DNA of 33,105 nt. Source: Thauera butanivorans NBRC 103042 (GTDB lineage Bacteria; Pseudomonadota; Gammaproteobacteria; Burkholderiales; Rhodocyclaceae). Location: the NCBI RefSeq assembly GCF_001591165.1, contig NZ_BCUG01000058.1:1-33105 (forward strand), given 5' to 3'. Below the pieces are notes generated by a model. The model made no database searches. It was not told where the DNA came from and saw only the letters and a list, made by a program, of their open reading frames with translations. Position numbers and translations under genes: made by a program. Of this stretch, positions 6,625 through 16,948 are shown piece by piece (the first letter of the stretch is position 1; every line of letters starts with the position of its first letter).

Positions 6625-8124
6625 ATGAAATACGACGACCTGCGCGACTTCATCCGCCAGCTCGAAGCCCGCGGCGAACTCAAGCGCATCACGCTGCCGG
6701 TCGACACCCATCTGGAGATGACCGAGATCGCCGACCGCGTGCTGCGCGCCGGCGGCCCGGCGCTGCTGTTCGAGAAGCCGGTGACGCGCGGCGTGCCGCA
6801 GGCCATTCCGGTGCTCGCCAACCTGTTCGGCACGCCGCAGCGGGTGGCGATGGGCATGGGTGAAGATGTCGCCGACGGCGACTGGAGCACGCCGCTGCGC
6901 GAAGTCGGCAAGCTGCTCGCCTACCTGAAGGAGCCGGAGCCGCCCAAGGGCCTGAAGGACGCCTGGGACAAGCTGCCGGTGCTGAAGCAGGTGCTCAACA
7001 TGGCGCCGAAGGAGGTGCGCTCCGCGCCCTGCCAGCAGGTGGTGTGGGAGGGCGCAGGGGAAAACGGTGTCGACCTGGCGAAGCTGCCGATCCAGCACTG
7101 CTGGCCGGGCGACGCTGCGCCGCTGATCACCTGGGGCCTTGTGGTGACGCGCGGGCCGCACAAGAAGCGCCAGAACCTGGGCATCTACCGCCAGCAGGTG
7201 ATCGGCCGCAACCGCGTGATCATGCGTTGGCTGGCCCACCGTGGTGGAGCGCTGGATTTCCTCGAGCACCAGCGCGCGCATCCGGGCGAACCATTCCCGG
7301 TATCGGTGGTGCTGGGCTGCGATCCGGCGACCATCCTCGGTGCGGTGACGCCGGTGCCGGACACGATCTCCGAATACCAGTTCGCCGGCCTGCTGCGCGG
7401 TGCCAAGACCGAACTGGTGAACTGCCTCGGCAACGATCTCCAGGTGCCGGCATCGGCCGAGATCGTGCTCGAAGGCGTGATCCATCCCGGCGACATGGCG
7501 CCGGAAGGCCCTTATGGCGACCACACCGGCTACTACAACGAAGTCTCCGAATTCCCGGTGTTCACGATCGAGCGCATCAGCATGCGGCGCGATCCGATCT
7601 ACCACAGCACCTACACCGGCAAGCCGCCCGACGAGCCGGCGATGCTGGGCCTGGCGCTGAACGAGGTCTTCGTGCCGCTGCTGCAGAAGCAGTTCCCCGA
7701 GATCGTCGATTTCTACCTGCCGCCGGAAGGCTGCTCCTACCGCCTGGCGGTAGTCAGCATCCGCAAGCAGTACCCCGGCCACGCCAAGCGGGTGATGTTC
7801 GGCATCTGGAGCTTCCTGCGCCAGTTCATGTACACCAAGTTCATCATCGTGGTGGACGACGACGTGCGCATCCGCGACTGGAAGGAAGTGATCTGGGCCA
7901 TGACCACGCGCGTGGATGCGACCCGCGACACCACGCTGGTCGACAACACGCCGATCGACTACCTCGACTTCGCCAGCCCGGTGGCGGGCCTGGGCAGCAA
8001 GATGGGGCTGGATGCGACCAACAAGTGGCCGGGCGAGACCAGCCGCGAGTGGGGCACGCCGATCGTCATGGACGCCGAAGTCAAGGCGAAGGTCGATGCG
8101 ATGTGGGGCGAGCTCGGCCTGTGA
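6625..8124 (+). CDS. ubiD: 4-hydroxy-3-polyprenylbenzoate decarboxylase UbiD
   Basis: 499 residues, almost the length of E. coli UbiD (497). UbiD decarboxylates the prenylated benzoate intermediate of ubiquinone synthesis and uses prenylated FMN, made by UbiX; no ubiX lies in this window. Recognisable segments are the N-terminal [19 protein letters not shown], the cofactor-binding stretch [24 protein letters not shown], and [13 protein letters not shown], which belongs to the Glu-Arg-Glu active-site region. It starts 15 bp after pyrF. Together ubiC, ubiA and ubiD supply three ubiquinone steps in one cluster. Confidence 0.95.
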   Translation: MKYDDLRDFIRQLEARGELKRITLPVDTHLEMTEIADRVLRAGGPALLFEKPVTRGVPQAIPVLANLFGTPQRVAMGMGEDVADGDWSTPLREVGKLLAYLKEPEPPKGLKDAWDKLPVLKQVLNMAPKEVRSAPCQQVVWEGAGENGVDLAKLPIQHCWPGDAAPLITWGLVVTRGPHKKRQNLGIYRQQVIGRNRVIMRWLAHRGGALDFLEHQRAHPGEPFPVSVVLGCDPATILGAVTPVPDTISEYQFAGLLRGAKTELVNCLGNDLQVPASAEIVLEGVIHPGDMAPEGPYGDHTGYYNEVSEFPVFTIERISMRRDPIYHSTYTGKPPDEPAMLGLALNEVFVPLLQKQFPEIVDFYLPPEGCSYRLAVVSIRKQYPGHAKRVMFGIWSFLRQFMYTKFIIVVDDDVRIRDWKEVIWAMTTRVDATRDTTLVDNTPIDYLDFASPVAGLGSKMGLDATNKWPGETSREWGTPIVMDAEVKAKVDAMWGELGL

Positions 8125-8276
8125 CGGCCAACACTGCAGCGTGATACCGCGCCGCGGTGGAACACCCGCTTACGTTTGATCTTGCTCCAGTGCCGAACGC
8201 TGCGGCGCCGGGGGAGTCGAAGTCGCCGTCACGGATGCCGCCAATCCCGCGCGGCAGCCGCAACCGAGGAGAATCG

Positions 8277-8699
8277 ATGAGCAATCCCGTTCCCGCCCCG
8301 CTGGCGATCGGCCAGCCGTCCGAGAACATGGTCACCGTCACGCACCTGGTCTATGCGCTGCATGCCTTCGCGGTGTTTTCCGCCGTCGTCGGCTCGACGA
8401 TGATCATCTTCGGCTTCATCGCCAGCCTGCCGTCGATCGCGGCGGTGATCCTGAACTACTGGAACCAGACGACGGTGCGCGGCACCTGGCTCGAAAGCCA
8501 TTTCCGCTGGCAGATCCGCACTTTCTGGTTCGCGGTGCTGTGGGTGGTGATCGCCGGGCTGATGGCCGTGACCGTCATCGGGCTGCCGTTCGCATTCGTG
8601 CTGATGCTGCTTGCCGGGCTGTGGATTCTCTACCGCATCGTGCGCGGCTGGTGGGTACTGACCCAGCGCGCGCCGCTGCCGATGCCGCCGCAGGGCTGA
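8277..8699 (+). CDS. DUF4870-like small membrane protein
   Basis: 140 residues from ATG 8277, chosen because GAGGAGA lies 4-10 nt upstream; an in-frame upstream ATG at 8157 lacks such a site and would add a low-complexity leader. After a polar start (MSNPVPAPLAIGQPSENM), three hydrophobic segments are visible: about residues 18-58 (one long or two short), 80-105 and 108-126. The last runs into LYRIVRGWWVLTQ and a proline-rich tail. The LYRIVRGW ending is common in DUF4870-type proteins, whose function is unknown. It follows ubiD by about 150 bp, in which nothing is recognised, and converges on dacB. Confidence 0.75.
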   Translation: MSNPVPAPLAIGQPSENMVTVTHLVYALHAFAVFSAVVGSTMIIFGFIASLPSIAAVILNYWNQTTVRGTWLESHFRWQIRTFWFAVLWVVIAGLMAVTVIGLPFAFVLMLLAGLWILYRIVRGWWVLTQRAPLPMPPQG

Positions 8700-8708
8700 C
8701 ATCGGGAT

Positions 8709-8737
8709 GCCGGCCGGTCCCTTCAGGGCTGGCCGGC
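8709..8737. terminator. Hairpin between convergent genes, likely bidirectional terminator
   Basis: GCCGGCC (8709-8715) pairs with GGCCGGC (8731-8737), and an inner CCC-TTCA-GGG stem (8719-8728) stacks within. It separates the membrane-protein gene from dacB and includes the dacB stop codon. No T-tract follows on either strand, so termination by it is inferred. Confidence 0.45.
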
Positions 8738-10276
8738 CCAGACCCACTCCAGCAGCGCGTCCTGTGCTGCGGCGCTGGCGGCCGCTTCGGGGTGGTTCAC
8801 CATCATCACCAGCGCATGGCGCCGGCCGTGGCGGTCGAGCAGGTAGCCGGCGATCGCGCGCACGCCGTTCAGCGTACCGGTCTTGATGTGGGCCTGGCCG
8901 CCGGCAGGGCTGTTGCGCAGGCGGTTGCGCGCCGTGCCGTCGAGGCCGGCGACAGGCAGCGCCGAGATGAATTCCGGCATCCACGGCCGCTGCCACGCGA
9001 GCAGCAGCAGCCTGCCCAGGGTGTCGGCGCGGATGCGCTCGATGCGCGACAGGCCCGAGCCGTTTTCGATCACCAGACCATCGACGTCGAGGCCGGCCGC
9101 AGCGAGCTGCGCGATCGTGGCGCGGGCGCCCGCGGCGACCATGTCCGGCGCATCGCTGGCCGGGCCGGCGAGGAAGGCGCCGAGATCGGCCAGCAACTGG
9201 CGGGCGATGACGTTGCTCGACCATTTGTTCATGTCGCGCACGATGTCGGCGAGCGGTGGCGATTCGTGGCTCAGCAGGGTGCGCACGCCGGGCGGGGCGA
9301 TGCCGTCGCGTACCTGGCCGTCGAGCCGGCCGCCGGCTTCCGACCACAGCGTGGCGACCAGCGCGGCGCCGTATTCGGCCGGCGGCAGCGGTGCCGCGCT
9401 CCAGGTGCGCGGACCGCAGGCTGCCGGCAGGCTGCCGCTGAGCACGAGGCGGCGGCCGGGCTCGATCCGCGCTTCGAGATCGCGGTACCAGACGTCGCAG
9501 TTGCTGGTGGAAGTCTGCAGACGGTTGTCGATGATGACACCGGCCAGCGGCGGTTCGGCGACCACGGTCACCGATTCATTGTTGCCGTTGCCGGGGAAGA
9601 GCGCGAGCTGCAGGGTGTTGTAGTGCATCAGCAGGCCGTGCGGGCCGCTGTTGTAGGGGCGCAGGCCGCGGCCGTCGAAGGCGTCCGGGTCGTGCGGCGG
9701 CAGTTTCAGCACGGAGGCGTCGAGCACGATGTCGCCGCCGATCCGGTCGATGCCGAGTCCGCGCAGGCGCCGCAGCAGTTTTGTGATCCTCTCCTGGTCC
9801 AGCACCGGGTCGCCGCTGCCGACGACGTACAGGTCGCCGTCCAGCATGCCCCCGGCGACGGTGGCGTTGCTGGCGAGCCGGGTCGTCCAGGTCCAGGCGG
9901 GGCCGAGCCGGTCGAGTGCGGCAAAAGCGGTGACGAGCTTCATCACCGAGGCCGGATTCATCGCTTTGCCGGCATTGAAGGTCATGCCGGGTCGTGCCGC
10001 GTCTACCGGCTGTACCCAGACCGATACCGCATCCTCGGCGATCCGGGCGCGTTCGAGCGCCAGTTTCACCGACGGTGGAAGCCTGTCGGCGGCGAAGACG
10101 GGTGGTGCGAACAGGATCAGCGCGCCGCAAAGCAGGCTCAGATAGTGGCAGAATCGCTGGAATAGTGCACTGCAGCACGGTGGGCGCCGGAAAGGGCGGA
10201 GGCGTGCTGCTGCGTGACGATAGAATGGGGCTGATGGAGACTGCGATGAAAACAGGATACGCCTGTGGGATTTCAT
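8723..10276 (-). CDS. dacB: D-alanyl-D-alanine carboxypeptidase/endopeptidase (PBP4 type)
   Basis: 517 residues if started at ATG 10276. PBP4-type enzymes trim or cleave peptidoglycan peptides in the periplasm. The three serine-protease-like motifs of the class are present: S110-V-M-K113, S-S-N in NKWSSNVIA, and KTG in HIKTGTLNG near the C-terminus. A signal-peptide-like hydrophobic stretch (CHYLSLLCGALILFAPPVFA, cleavage after VFA) lies unusually far from this start, about residues 44-64. No Shine-Dalgarno is visible before ATG 10276 or ATG 10297. The real start may be a non-ATG codon nearer the signal peptide. The gene is convergent with the small membrane-protein gene and divergent from the hypothetical gene at 10328. 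Confidence 0.88.
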   Translation of the reverse strand: MKSHRRILFSSQSPSAPFYRHAAARLRPFRRPPCCSALFQRFCHYLSLLCGALILFAPPVFAADRLPPSVKLALERARIAEDAVSVWVQPVDAARPGMTFNAGKAMNPASVMKLVTAFAALDRLGPAWTWTTRLASNATVAGGMLDGDLYVVGSGDPVLDQERITKLLRRLRGLGIDRIGGDIVLDASVLKLPPHDPDAFDGRGLRPYNSGPHGLLMHYNTLQLALFPGNGNNESVTVVAEPPLAGVIIDNRLQTSTSNCDVWYRDLEARIEPGRRLVLSGSLPAACGPRTWSAAPLPPAEYGAALVATLWSEAGGRLDGQVRDGIAPPGVRTLLSHESPPLADIVRDMNKWSSNVIARQLLADLGAFLAGPASDAPDMVAAGARATIAQLAAAGLDVDGLVIENGSGLSRIERIRADTLGRLLLLAWQRPWMPEFISALPVAGLDGTARNRLRNSPAGGQAHIKTGTLNGVRAIAGYLLDRHGRRHALVMMVNHPEAAASAAAQDALLEWVWAGQP

Positions 10277-10327
10277 GGGTACAGGTGCCGGGAGCATGTG
10301 CTCCGGCTTGATTGCTGAGTATCGAGA

Positions 10328-10693
10328 ATGAGTGGATTCGGACATTATGCGCGCACGGCCGACGAGCTCGAGCGCGAAATCTACAAGCGCGGCCTGGCGC
10401 TGGGGCTGGACTGGGACGACCAGACCCGGATGCGGGAACTGGCCCGCCAGGCGCTGAGCGCCGAACCGGGGGGCGTGATGAAGCTCCTGCGCAGCCCGGT
10501 CCGCCAGGACAAGCTCACGGGCGAACTGTTTGCCCTGGCCGATCTGATGCTCGACACCATGCGCCAGAGCGCGCAGATCGGTGTGCATACCAGCGGTGGC
10601 AGGGCCTGGAAGGCCTTCGGTCGGGCACTCTATCAGGAGTCCGAAGGCCTTGGCGAGGGGACGGCCGAATCACTGGGAACACCGTCCCGGTAG
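10328..10693 (+). CDS. Conserved-looking hypothetical protein
   Basis: 121 residues, no family recognised. Charged and helix-rich, with no signal peptide or membrane segment; it starts MSGFGHYARTADELEREIYKRG and contains GLDWDDQTRMRELARQAL and LFALADLMLDTM. The soluble, high-GC, well-formed reading frame matches local codon usage and suggests a real protein. A TAGAAT -10-like element lies at 10221-10226, without a good -35. The stop codon TAG (10691-10693) is formed by the first bases of the REP element that follows, so the last residues may have been altered by insertion of that element. Confidence 0.7.
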   Translation: MSGFGHYARTADELEREIYKRGLALGLDWDDQTRMRELARQALSAEPGGVMKLLRSPVRQDKLTGELFALADLMLDTMRQSAQIGVHTSGGRAWKAFGRALYQESEGLGEGTAESLGTPSR

Positions 10694-10764
10694 GAGCGGC
10701 TTCAGCCGCGAAAACAGCGCGTGGGCAACAATCAGACCCTGTTCGCGGCTGAAGCCGCTCCTAC
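10690..10764. repeat. Inverted REP pair (REPIN-like element), copy 1
   Basis: Two perfect 22-nt inverted arms (10690-10711 and 10743-10764) begin GTAGGAGCGG and flank a 31-nt spacer. Each arm contains its own hairpin, GCGGCT-TC-AGCCGC. An identical arm pair with a different spacer occurs at 23191-23266. Such extragenic palindromes are common in Pseudomonas, Xanthomonas and relatives and are mobilised by RAYT transposases, none of which is in this window. Here it lies between convergent genes, where it could also stop transcription or stabilise mRNA ends. Confidence 0.9.
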
Positions 10765-10789
10765 GTGGCTCGTCCGATCACTTGGTCTT

Positions 10790-12070
<1,281 letters not shown>

Positions 12071-12080
12071 CGCGTCGGGC

Positions 12081-12281
12081 TCATTGGATCGGCGTGTATT
12101 GGCCCGGCTGTTCGTCCGGGGCCGGTGGCTGGGAGGGTTTGCTATGATCGGCGCCCTGCACGGGCTGGCCGGAAGCGCCGGTGCCGGGCGCGGGCAGGTG
12201 AAGCGGGCCCTTGATGCCACAGGCCGACAGCAGCGCGCAGGCAAGCGCGATCACGGTAAGTTTGGCTCGCATCGCCATCAT
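12081..12281 (-). CDS. lptM: LptM-type small lipoprotein (LPS translocon assembly factor)
   Basis: 66 residues. MRAKLTVIALACALLSACG is a lipoprotein signal peptide with lipobox LSAC, and GIKGPLHLP right after the Cys is the hallmark of the YifL/LptM family. LptM helps mature the outer-membrane LptDE lipopolysaccharide translocon. A proline-rich, disordered tail (about residues 30-66) follows. Three ATGs (12281, 12278, 12272) are possible starts, and none has a clear Shine-Dalgarno. A lipoprotein gene of this type just before lysA is a common order in betaproteobacteria. It is divergent from cyaY, with only 36 bp between. Confidence 0.85.
   Translation of the reverse strand: MMAMRAKLTVIALACALLSACGIKGPLHLPAPGTGASGQPVQGADHSKPSQPPAPDEQPGQYTPIQ
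12140..12148 (+). promoter_or_regulatory. Possible extended -10 promoter inside lptM, directed toward cyaY
   Basis: TGCTATGAT fits the extended -10 form TGnTATaaT. No good -35 is seen 17 bp upstream. It would give cyaY a leader of about 160 nt and be antisense to the 5' part of lptM. The short lptM-cyaY gap leaves little room for a cyaY promoter elsewhere. Confidence 0.3.
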
Positions 12282-12317
12282 TCACGAAAAACCGGAATGC
12301 TATCAGAAGGAATCCGC

Positions 12318-12644
12318 ATGGAAGAGTCCGCATTCAACATGCTGGCCGAGGCCGAACTGGCGCGCATCGAGAACGCCTTCGATGCCTGTGGCGCCGACAT
12401 CGACATCGAGCCCAAGCCCGGTGGCGTGCTCGAGATCGAATTCGACAACGGCAGCAAGATGATCATCAACCGCCATACGGCTGCCCGCGAGATCTGGGTC
12501 GCAGCCAGGTCAGGGGGCTTTCACTTCCGCCCGGTGGAGGGCGCCTGGCGCAATACCCGCGACGATGGCGAACTGTGGGCGATGCTGGCGGTGCTGGCGA
12601 GCGAACAGGCGGGCGAGGCCGTCACCCTGGTCCGCCCGTACTGA
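12318..12644 (+). CDS. cyaY: Iron-sulfur cluster regulator CyaY (bacterial frataxin)
   Basis: 108 residues from ATG 12318, with AGAAGGA at 12305-12311 as ribosome site. The frataxin fold binds iron through an acidic ridge on the first helix and modulates Fe-S cluster assembly on IscU/IscS in the cytoplasm. Visible are the acidic first helix (MEESAFNMLAEAELARIENAF), then LEIEFDNGSKMIINRHTAAREIWVA split over two strands, and FHFRPVEGAWRNTRDDGELW, all typical of CyaY. Length equals the family norm of about 106. It is convergent with mrcA; the 41 bp between them contain a short direct repeat (GCCGGGGGCGC twice) but no clear terminator. Confidence 0.95.
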   Translation: MEESAFNMLAEAELARIENAFDACGADIDIEPKPGGVLEIEFDNGSKMIINRHTAAREIWVAARSGGFHFRPVEGAWRNTRDDGELWAMLAVLASEQAGEAVTLVRPY

Positions 12645-12685
12645 AGCCGGGGGCGCCGAGCCGGGGGCGCTGAAGCCCGCGATGC

Positions 12686-15082
12686 TCAGCGCCGGATCGG
12701 CACCGGCATGCGGTCTTCGACCGGGGCAGGGGCCTGCGCGGCCGGTATGGGCGGCGGCGGGATGGCCTCTTCCGGCGCTTCCAGCGCCGGCCCGTGGTCC
12801 GACGCGAACATCTGCCGCAGCCAGTCGGGTGCGAGCGGCGGTTCGGGCGGATCGTATTCGGCGTACTGGTAATCCTGGCGGCTGCCGTCGCCGGCCTCGA
12901 TCTGGATCAGGCCGCCGGGGCGGGGGCGCTGGATTTCCGGCGTACCTGCGAGCGCAGTGCGCATGTAGTCGATCCAGATCGGTAGCGCCGCGGCGCCGCC
13001 GGTCTCGCCCCGGCCCAGATTGCGCGGCTGGCTGAAGCCGACCCAGGACACGGCCACCAGGTCGGGGTTGTAGCCACAGAACCAGGCGTCCAGGTAGTCG
13101 TTGGTGGTACCGGTCTTGCCGGCGAGGTCGTTGCGCTTGAGGCTGCGGGCACGCGCGGCAGTGCCGCGCGACACCACGTCCTGCAGCATCGAATCCATCA
13201 GCCAGGCATTGCGCGGATCCAGCACGCGCGGTGCGCTCTCGCTCGCGACCGGCGGATCGGTGCGCGCGATCAGCTTGCCGTTGCCGTCGTAGATTTCCTT
13301 GACCACGTAGGGATCGACGCGGAAGCCGCCGTTGGCGAACACGGCGTAGCCGCCGGCCAGTTCCCAGGGCGTGACGCTGCCCGCGCCCAGCGCCATCGGC
13401 AGGTAGGGCGGGTTCTTGGCCGAGTCGAAGCCGAAGCGGCCGATGTAGTCCTGGGCATAGCGCGGCGTGATGTCCTGCAGGATGCGGATCGACACCATGT
13501 TCTTGGAACGGGCGAGGGCGTCGCGGATCGTCATCGGCCCGGCGTACCTGCCATCGTAGTTCTTCGGTTCCCAGGCCTGGCTGCCGGTGACGCCAGGGGG
13601 GAAGTACAACGGCTCGTCGTCGACGACGTGGCCCGGGCCATAGCCGCGCTCGAGCGCGGCGGAGTAGATGAAGGGCTTGAAGCTGGAGCCCGGCTGGCGC
13701 TGGCCCTGGGTGACGTGGTTGAACTTGCTGCGGTTGAAATCGAAGCCGCCGACCAGGGCGCGTACCGCGCCGTCGCGCGGATCGATCGCCACCAGCGCCG
13801 ATTGCACTTCGGGAACCTGGCTGATTTCCCAGCCGTCCTTGCCGGTATCGCGGATGCGGACGATGGCGCCGCGGCGGATGCGCCGCGTCTGCGGCGCCTT
13901 GTCTGCAAGCATCGGCGCGGCGAAGCGCAGGCCATTGCCGCTGATCTCGATCTCTTCGCCACGGCGATAGACCGCGACCTGCTTGGTCGAGGCCTGCAGC
14001 ACCACCGCGGCGAGGAGGTCGTCGTAGTCGCTGCGGCCTGCCAGCAACTCGTCGAGCTGTTCGGGCGCGGCATCGTTCGGCGGCAGCTCGGCGAAGGCTT
14101 CCGGGCCGCGGTAGCCGTGGCGCCGGTCGTAGTCCATGACGCCCTTGCGCAGCGCGGCGTAGGCGGCTTCCTGATCCTTGCGGGTGACGGTGGTGAAGAT
14201 GCGGATACCCAGTTCGTAGGCCTTGTCGCCGAACTGCTCGACTGCGATCTGGCGGGCCATTTCGGCGACATAGTCGCCATGGATGCTGCTTTCCTGCGGT
14301 TTTCCTGCGGCGGTGATGTCGCGCCGGTTGCGGGTCGGCGTGGCGGCGGCGATGGCGTTCTCGAAGTCGCTCGGCGTGATGATGCCGGTCTCGACCATGC
14401 GGCGCAGCACGTATTGCTGGCGCAGCGCGGCGCGCGCGGGGTTGACGACGGGATTGAAGGCGGAGGGCGCTTTCGGCAGCCCGGCCAGCATCGCCGCCTC
14501 GGGCAGGGTCAGTTCGTCCAGGGTCTTGCCGTAGTAGGTTCGTGCCGCCGCGGCAAAGCCGTAGGCACGCTGGCCCAGGTAGATCTGGTTGATGTAGAGC
14601 TCGAGGATCTGGTCCTTGCTCAGTTCGTGCTCGATCTTGAACGAGAGCAGGATTTCATAGAGCTTGCGGTTGTAGGTCTTCTCGCGCGTCAGGAAGAAGT
14701 TCCGCGCCACCTGCATGGTGATCGTCGAGGCACCCTGTCCGCGGCCGCCGGTGGTCAGGTTGGACAATGCCGCGCGGGCGATGCCCATCGGATCGACACC
14801 GGCATGCTCGTAGAAGCGTTCGTCCTCCGCGGCCAGAATCGCATGCTTGAGCAGCGCCGGAACCTCGGCAATGCGAACCACATCACGGCGCTCCTCACCG
14901 AACTCGCCCAGGAGGTAGCCATCCGATGTATATACTCGCAACGGGACGCGGGGCTGGTAGTCGGTCAGAGACTCCAGTGAAGGAAGATTGGGCCAGGCGA
15001 ACAGCGTGATCGCTGCCAGCGTGGCAAGGCCGAGAACCACCAGCGCCAGCAGCGCCGCGATCGGATAGAGGACCCAGCGCAT
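12686..15082 (-). CDS. mrcA: Penicillin-binding protein 1A (bifunctional transglycosylase/transpeptidase)
   Basis: 798 residues. PBP1A polymerises glycan strands and cross-links peptides at the inner membrane. An N-terminal anchor (about 5-30) is followed by the GT51 glycosyltransferase domain with catalytic E86 in EDERFYEHAGVD and GASTITMQVARN. An OB-like insert spans about 315-425. The transpeptidase domain has the nucleophile S466 in S-S-F-K469, SKN near residue 530, and K656-T-G. The C-terminal tail (about 750-798) is rich in proline. The start fits a TATAAT at 15115-15120 on this strand, giving a leader of about 25 nt. Placement divergent to pilM is widespread in beta- and gammaproteobacteria. 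Confidence 0.96.
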   Translation of the reverse strand: MRWVLYPIAALLALVVLGLATLAAITLFAWPNLPSLESLTDYQPRVPLRVYTSDGYLLGEFGEERRDVVRIAEVPALLKHAILAAEDERFYEHAGVDPMGIARAALSNLTTGGRGQGASTITMQVARNFFLTREKTYNRKLYEILLSFKIEHELSKDQILELYINQIYLGQRAYGFAAAARTYYGKTLDELTLPEAAMLAGLPKAPSAFNPVVNPARAALRQQYVLRRMVETGIITPSDFENAIAAATPTRNRRDITAAGKPQESSIHGDYVAEMARQIAVEQFGDKAYELGIRIFTTVTRKDQEAAYAALRKGVMDYDRRHGYRGPEAFAELPPNDAAPEQLDELLAGRSDYDDLLAAVVLQASTKQVAVYRRGEEIEISGNGLRFAAPMLADKAPQTRRIRRGAIVRIRDTGKDGWEISQVPEVQSALVAIDPRDGAVRALVGGFDFNRSKFNHVTQGQRQPGSSFKPFIYSAALERGYGPGHVVDDEPLYFPPGVTGSQAWEPKNYDGRYAGPMTIRDALARSKNMVSIRILQDITPRYAQDYIGRFGFDSAKNPPYLPMALGAGSVTPWELAGGYAVFANGGFRVDPYVVKEIYDGNGKLIARTDPPVASESAPRVLDPRNAWLMDSMLQDVVSRGTAARARSLKRNDLAGKTGTTNDYLDAWFCGYNPDLVAVSWVGFSQPRNLGRGETGGAAALPIWIDYMRTALAGTPEIQRPRPGGLIQIEAGDGSRQDYQYAEYDPPEPPLAPDWLRQMFASDHGPALEAPEEAIPPPPIPAAQAPAPVEDRMPVPIRR

Positions 15083-15114
15083 CAGCAGTCCAAGAAACGT
15101 CGTTTGGGGTGCGC

Positions 15115-15120
15115 ATTATA
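15115..15120 (-). promoter_or_regulatory. -10 element of mrcA
   Basis: A perfect TATAAT on the minus strand lies 33 bp before the mrcA ATG. No convincing -35 hexamer is present 16-18 bp further upstream, so promoter strength cannot be judged. Confidence 0.55.
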
Positions 15121-15183
15121 CGAGATGGTCCCGAGGCTGGCGGTTTCCAGCGGTTTCCTGGTGTGAAGCGTGATGCAGTTTGC

Positions 15184-15211
15184 TTTACACATCCTGAAAC
15201 TTATTGATACG
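15184..15211 (+). promoter_or_regulatory. Candidate sigma-70 promoter of the pilMNOPQ operon
   Basis: TTTACA (15184-15189) and GATACG (15206-15211), spaced 16 bp, lie in an AT-richer stretch about 60 bp before the pilM start. The -10 is weak. No sigma-54 GG-N10-GC pattern was seen here. Confidence 0.4.
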
Positions 15212-15269
15212 ATTTCAGGGCAAAAATCAAGTTTTGCTCGTAACATAAAGAAATGTAAGGACTTTCTTT

Positions 15270-16346
15270 GTGATTGAACTCCCCTTCTTCGGTTCTGCGG
15301 CAAGCCAGCTGGCAGGGCTCGATATTTCATCTTCATCGGTCAAGCTCGTCGAGCTGTCCGGGGGGGACAAGGAAGCTTACAAAGTCGAGCGCTACGCCAT
15401 CGAGCCCTTGCCGCGCGACGCCGTCGTCGATGGCAACATCGCCAATCTCGAGGCGGTCGGCGAAGCGGTGCGCCGCGCGTTCAGGCGCTTTGGCGCCGGC
15501 ATCAAGAATGTCGCCATGGCGCTGCCGGCCTCGTCCGTCATCACCAAGCGGATCATCCTGCCCGCCGGTTTGCGCGAGCAGGAGATGGAGGTCGCGGTCG
15601 AGTCCGAGGCCAATCAATACATCCCGTTCGCGATCGACGAGGTCAATCTCGATTTCCAGGTCATCGGCCCGGCAGCAGGCAGCCCGGGCGAGCTCGAAGT
15701 GCTGGTCGCCGCATCGCGCAAGGACAAGGTCGAAGACCGCGTTGCCGTCGCCCAGGCCGCCGGCGTGAAGGCCACGGTGATCGACGTCGAGTCCTTCGCG
15801 ATCGAGGCCGCGCTCGGGCTGGTCGGCAGGCAGTTGCCGAATGCCGGCCAGGACAAGGTGATCGGCCTCATCGACGCCGGTGCGAACGTGATGAACGTCA
15901 GCGTGTTCCGCAACCGGCAGCAGGTCTATGTGCGGGAGCAGGCCTTCGGCGGCAACCAACTGACGCAGGACATCGCGCGGCAGTATGGCATGAGCGTCGA
16001 TGAGGCCGAGGCGGCCAAGCGTGCGGACTCGCTGCCCGATACCTATCGCCGGGACCTGATGCGCCCCTTCCTCGACAACCTGGCGCTCGAAATCTCGCGC
16101 GCGCTGCAGTTCTTCTTCACCTCCACCCAGTACAACCGGGTGGACCATCTCGTGCTGGCAGGCGGCTGCGCGATGATGCCGGGCCTGGCCGACGTCGTCG
16201 CTGCGCGCACCCAGGTCGAGACCATCGTCGGCAATCCCTTCGCCGGCATGACCATCTCATCCAAGGTGAGGCCGAAGAACCTGCTGGCCGACGCGCCGTG
16301 CCTGATGGTCGCCTGCGGGCTGGCTCTGCGGAGGTTCGACGAATGA
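15270..16346 (+). CDS. pilM: Type IV pilus assembly protein PilM (actin-like ATPase)
   Basis: 358 residues from GTG 15270, with AAGGA 8 nt upstream (15257-15261). PilM is a cytoplasmic FtsA/actin-like protein that binds ATP and docks to the N-terminal tail of PilN, linking the inner-membrane alignment complex to the cytoplasm. Visible are the phosphate-1 loop in GLDISSSSVKLVELS, the IGLIDAGANVMNVSVF phosphate-2 loop, and the LAGGCAMMPGL adenosine loop near the C-terminus. It heads pilMNOPQ; every junction in this operon overlaps by 4 bp. Confidence 0.97.
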   Translation: MIELPFFGSAASQLAGLDISSSSVKLVELSGGDKEAYKVERYAIEPLPRDAVVDGNIANLEAVGEAVRRAFRRFGAGIKNVAMALPASSVITKRIILPAGLREQEMEVAVESEANQYIPFAIDEVNLDFQVIGPAAGSPGELEVLVAASRKDKVEDRVAVAQAAGVKATVIDVESFAIEAALGLVGRQLPNAGQDKVIGLIDAGANVMNVSVFRNRQQVYVREQAFGGNQLTQDIARQYGMSVDEAEAAKRADSLPDTYRRDLMRPFLDNLALEISRALQFFFTSTQYNRVDHLVLAGGCAMMPGLADVVAARTQVETIVGNPFAGMTISSKVRPKNLLADAPCLMVACGLALRRFDE

Positions 16347-16948
16347 TCCGTATCAACCTGCTGCCGCACCGCGCAGAGAAGCGCAAGCAGCGCCGCACGC
16401 AGTTCTACGTGCTGTCGGCGGCGATGATCGTGCTGGGGGCGCTGATCGGTCTGCTGGTGCATTCGATCTACGCCGGCTACATCGAGCGGCAGGAGTCGCG
16501 CAACGCTTTCCTGAAGGCCGAGATCGCCAAGCTCGACCAGCAGATCGCCGAAATTCGCCGCCTGAAGGAGCAGATCGACGCCTTGCTGGTGCGCAAGAAG
16601 GTCATCGAGGATCTGCAGAGCACGCGCGCGGAGTCGGTCCATCTGCTCAACGAACTGGCCAGGGGCATACCCGAGGGGGTGTATCTGAAGTCGGTCAAGC
16701 AGACGGGCAGCCGCATCACCCTGGTCGGCTATGCCCAGTCCAATGCGCGCGTATCGCATCTGATGCGCAACCTCGAGGACTCTCCGTTCCTCGAGCGGCC
16801 GACGCTGGTCGAGACCAAGGCGGCGACGGTCGATCAGCGGCGCGTCAGCGAATTCAACCTCGGTATCGGAATCGAGCGGCCGAAGCTCGAAGAGCCGGCT
16901 GCCGAGGCCACCAGCAGCGCCGCGCAGGCGAACAGGAGGCGCAAGTGA
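16343..16948 (+). CDS. pilN: Type IV pilus assembly protein PilN
   Basis: 201 residues from ATG 16343, overlapping the pilM stop (ATGA). The N-terminus MIRINLLPHR carries the INLLP motif that inserts into PilM. One membrane helix follows (about residues 22-44), then a coiled-coil (about 45-95, ESRNAFLKAEIAKLDQQI) and a periplasmic ferredoxin-like domain (YLKSVKQTGSRITLVGYAQS) that pairs with PilO. The tail after about 175 is disordered and rich in Ala and Glu. Confidence 0.96.
   Translation: MIRINLLPHRAEKRKQRRTQFYVLSAAMIVLGALIGLLVHSIYAGYIERQESRNAFLKAEIAKLDQQIAEIRRLKEQIDALLVRKKVIEDLQSTRAESVHLLNELARGIPEGVYLKSVKQTGSRITLVGYAQSNARVSHLMRNLEDSPFLERPTLVETKAATVDQRRVSEFNLGIGIERPKLEEPAAEATSSAAQANRRRK

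Noticed and set aside
5761..7782. A minus-strand open frame of 673 codons opposite pyrF and ubiD
   Set aside because: Shadow of two intact, well-recognised genes; no motif in the translation.
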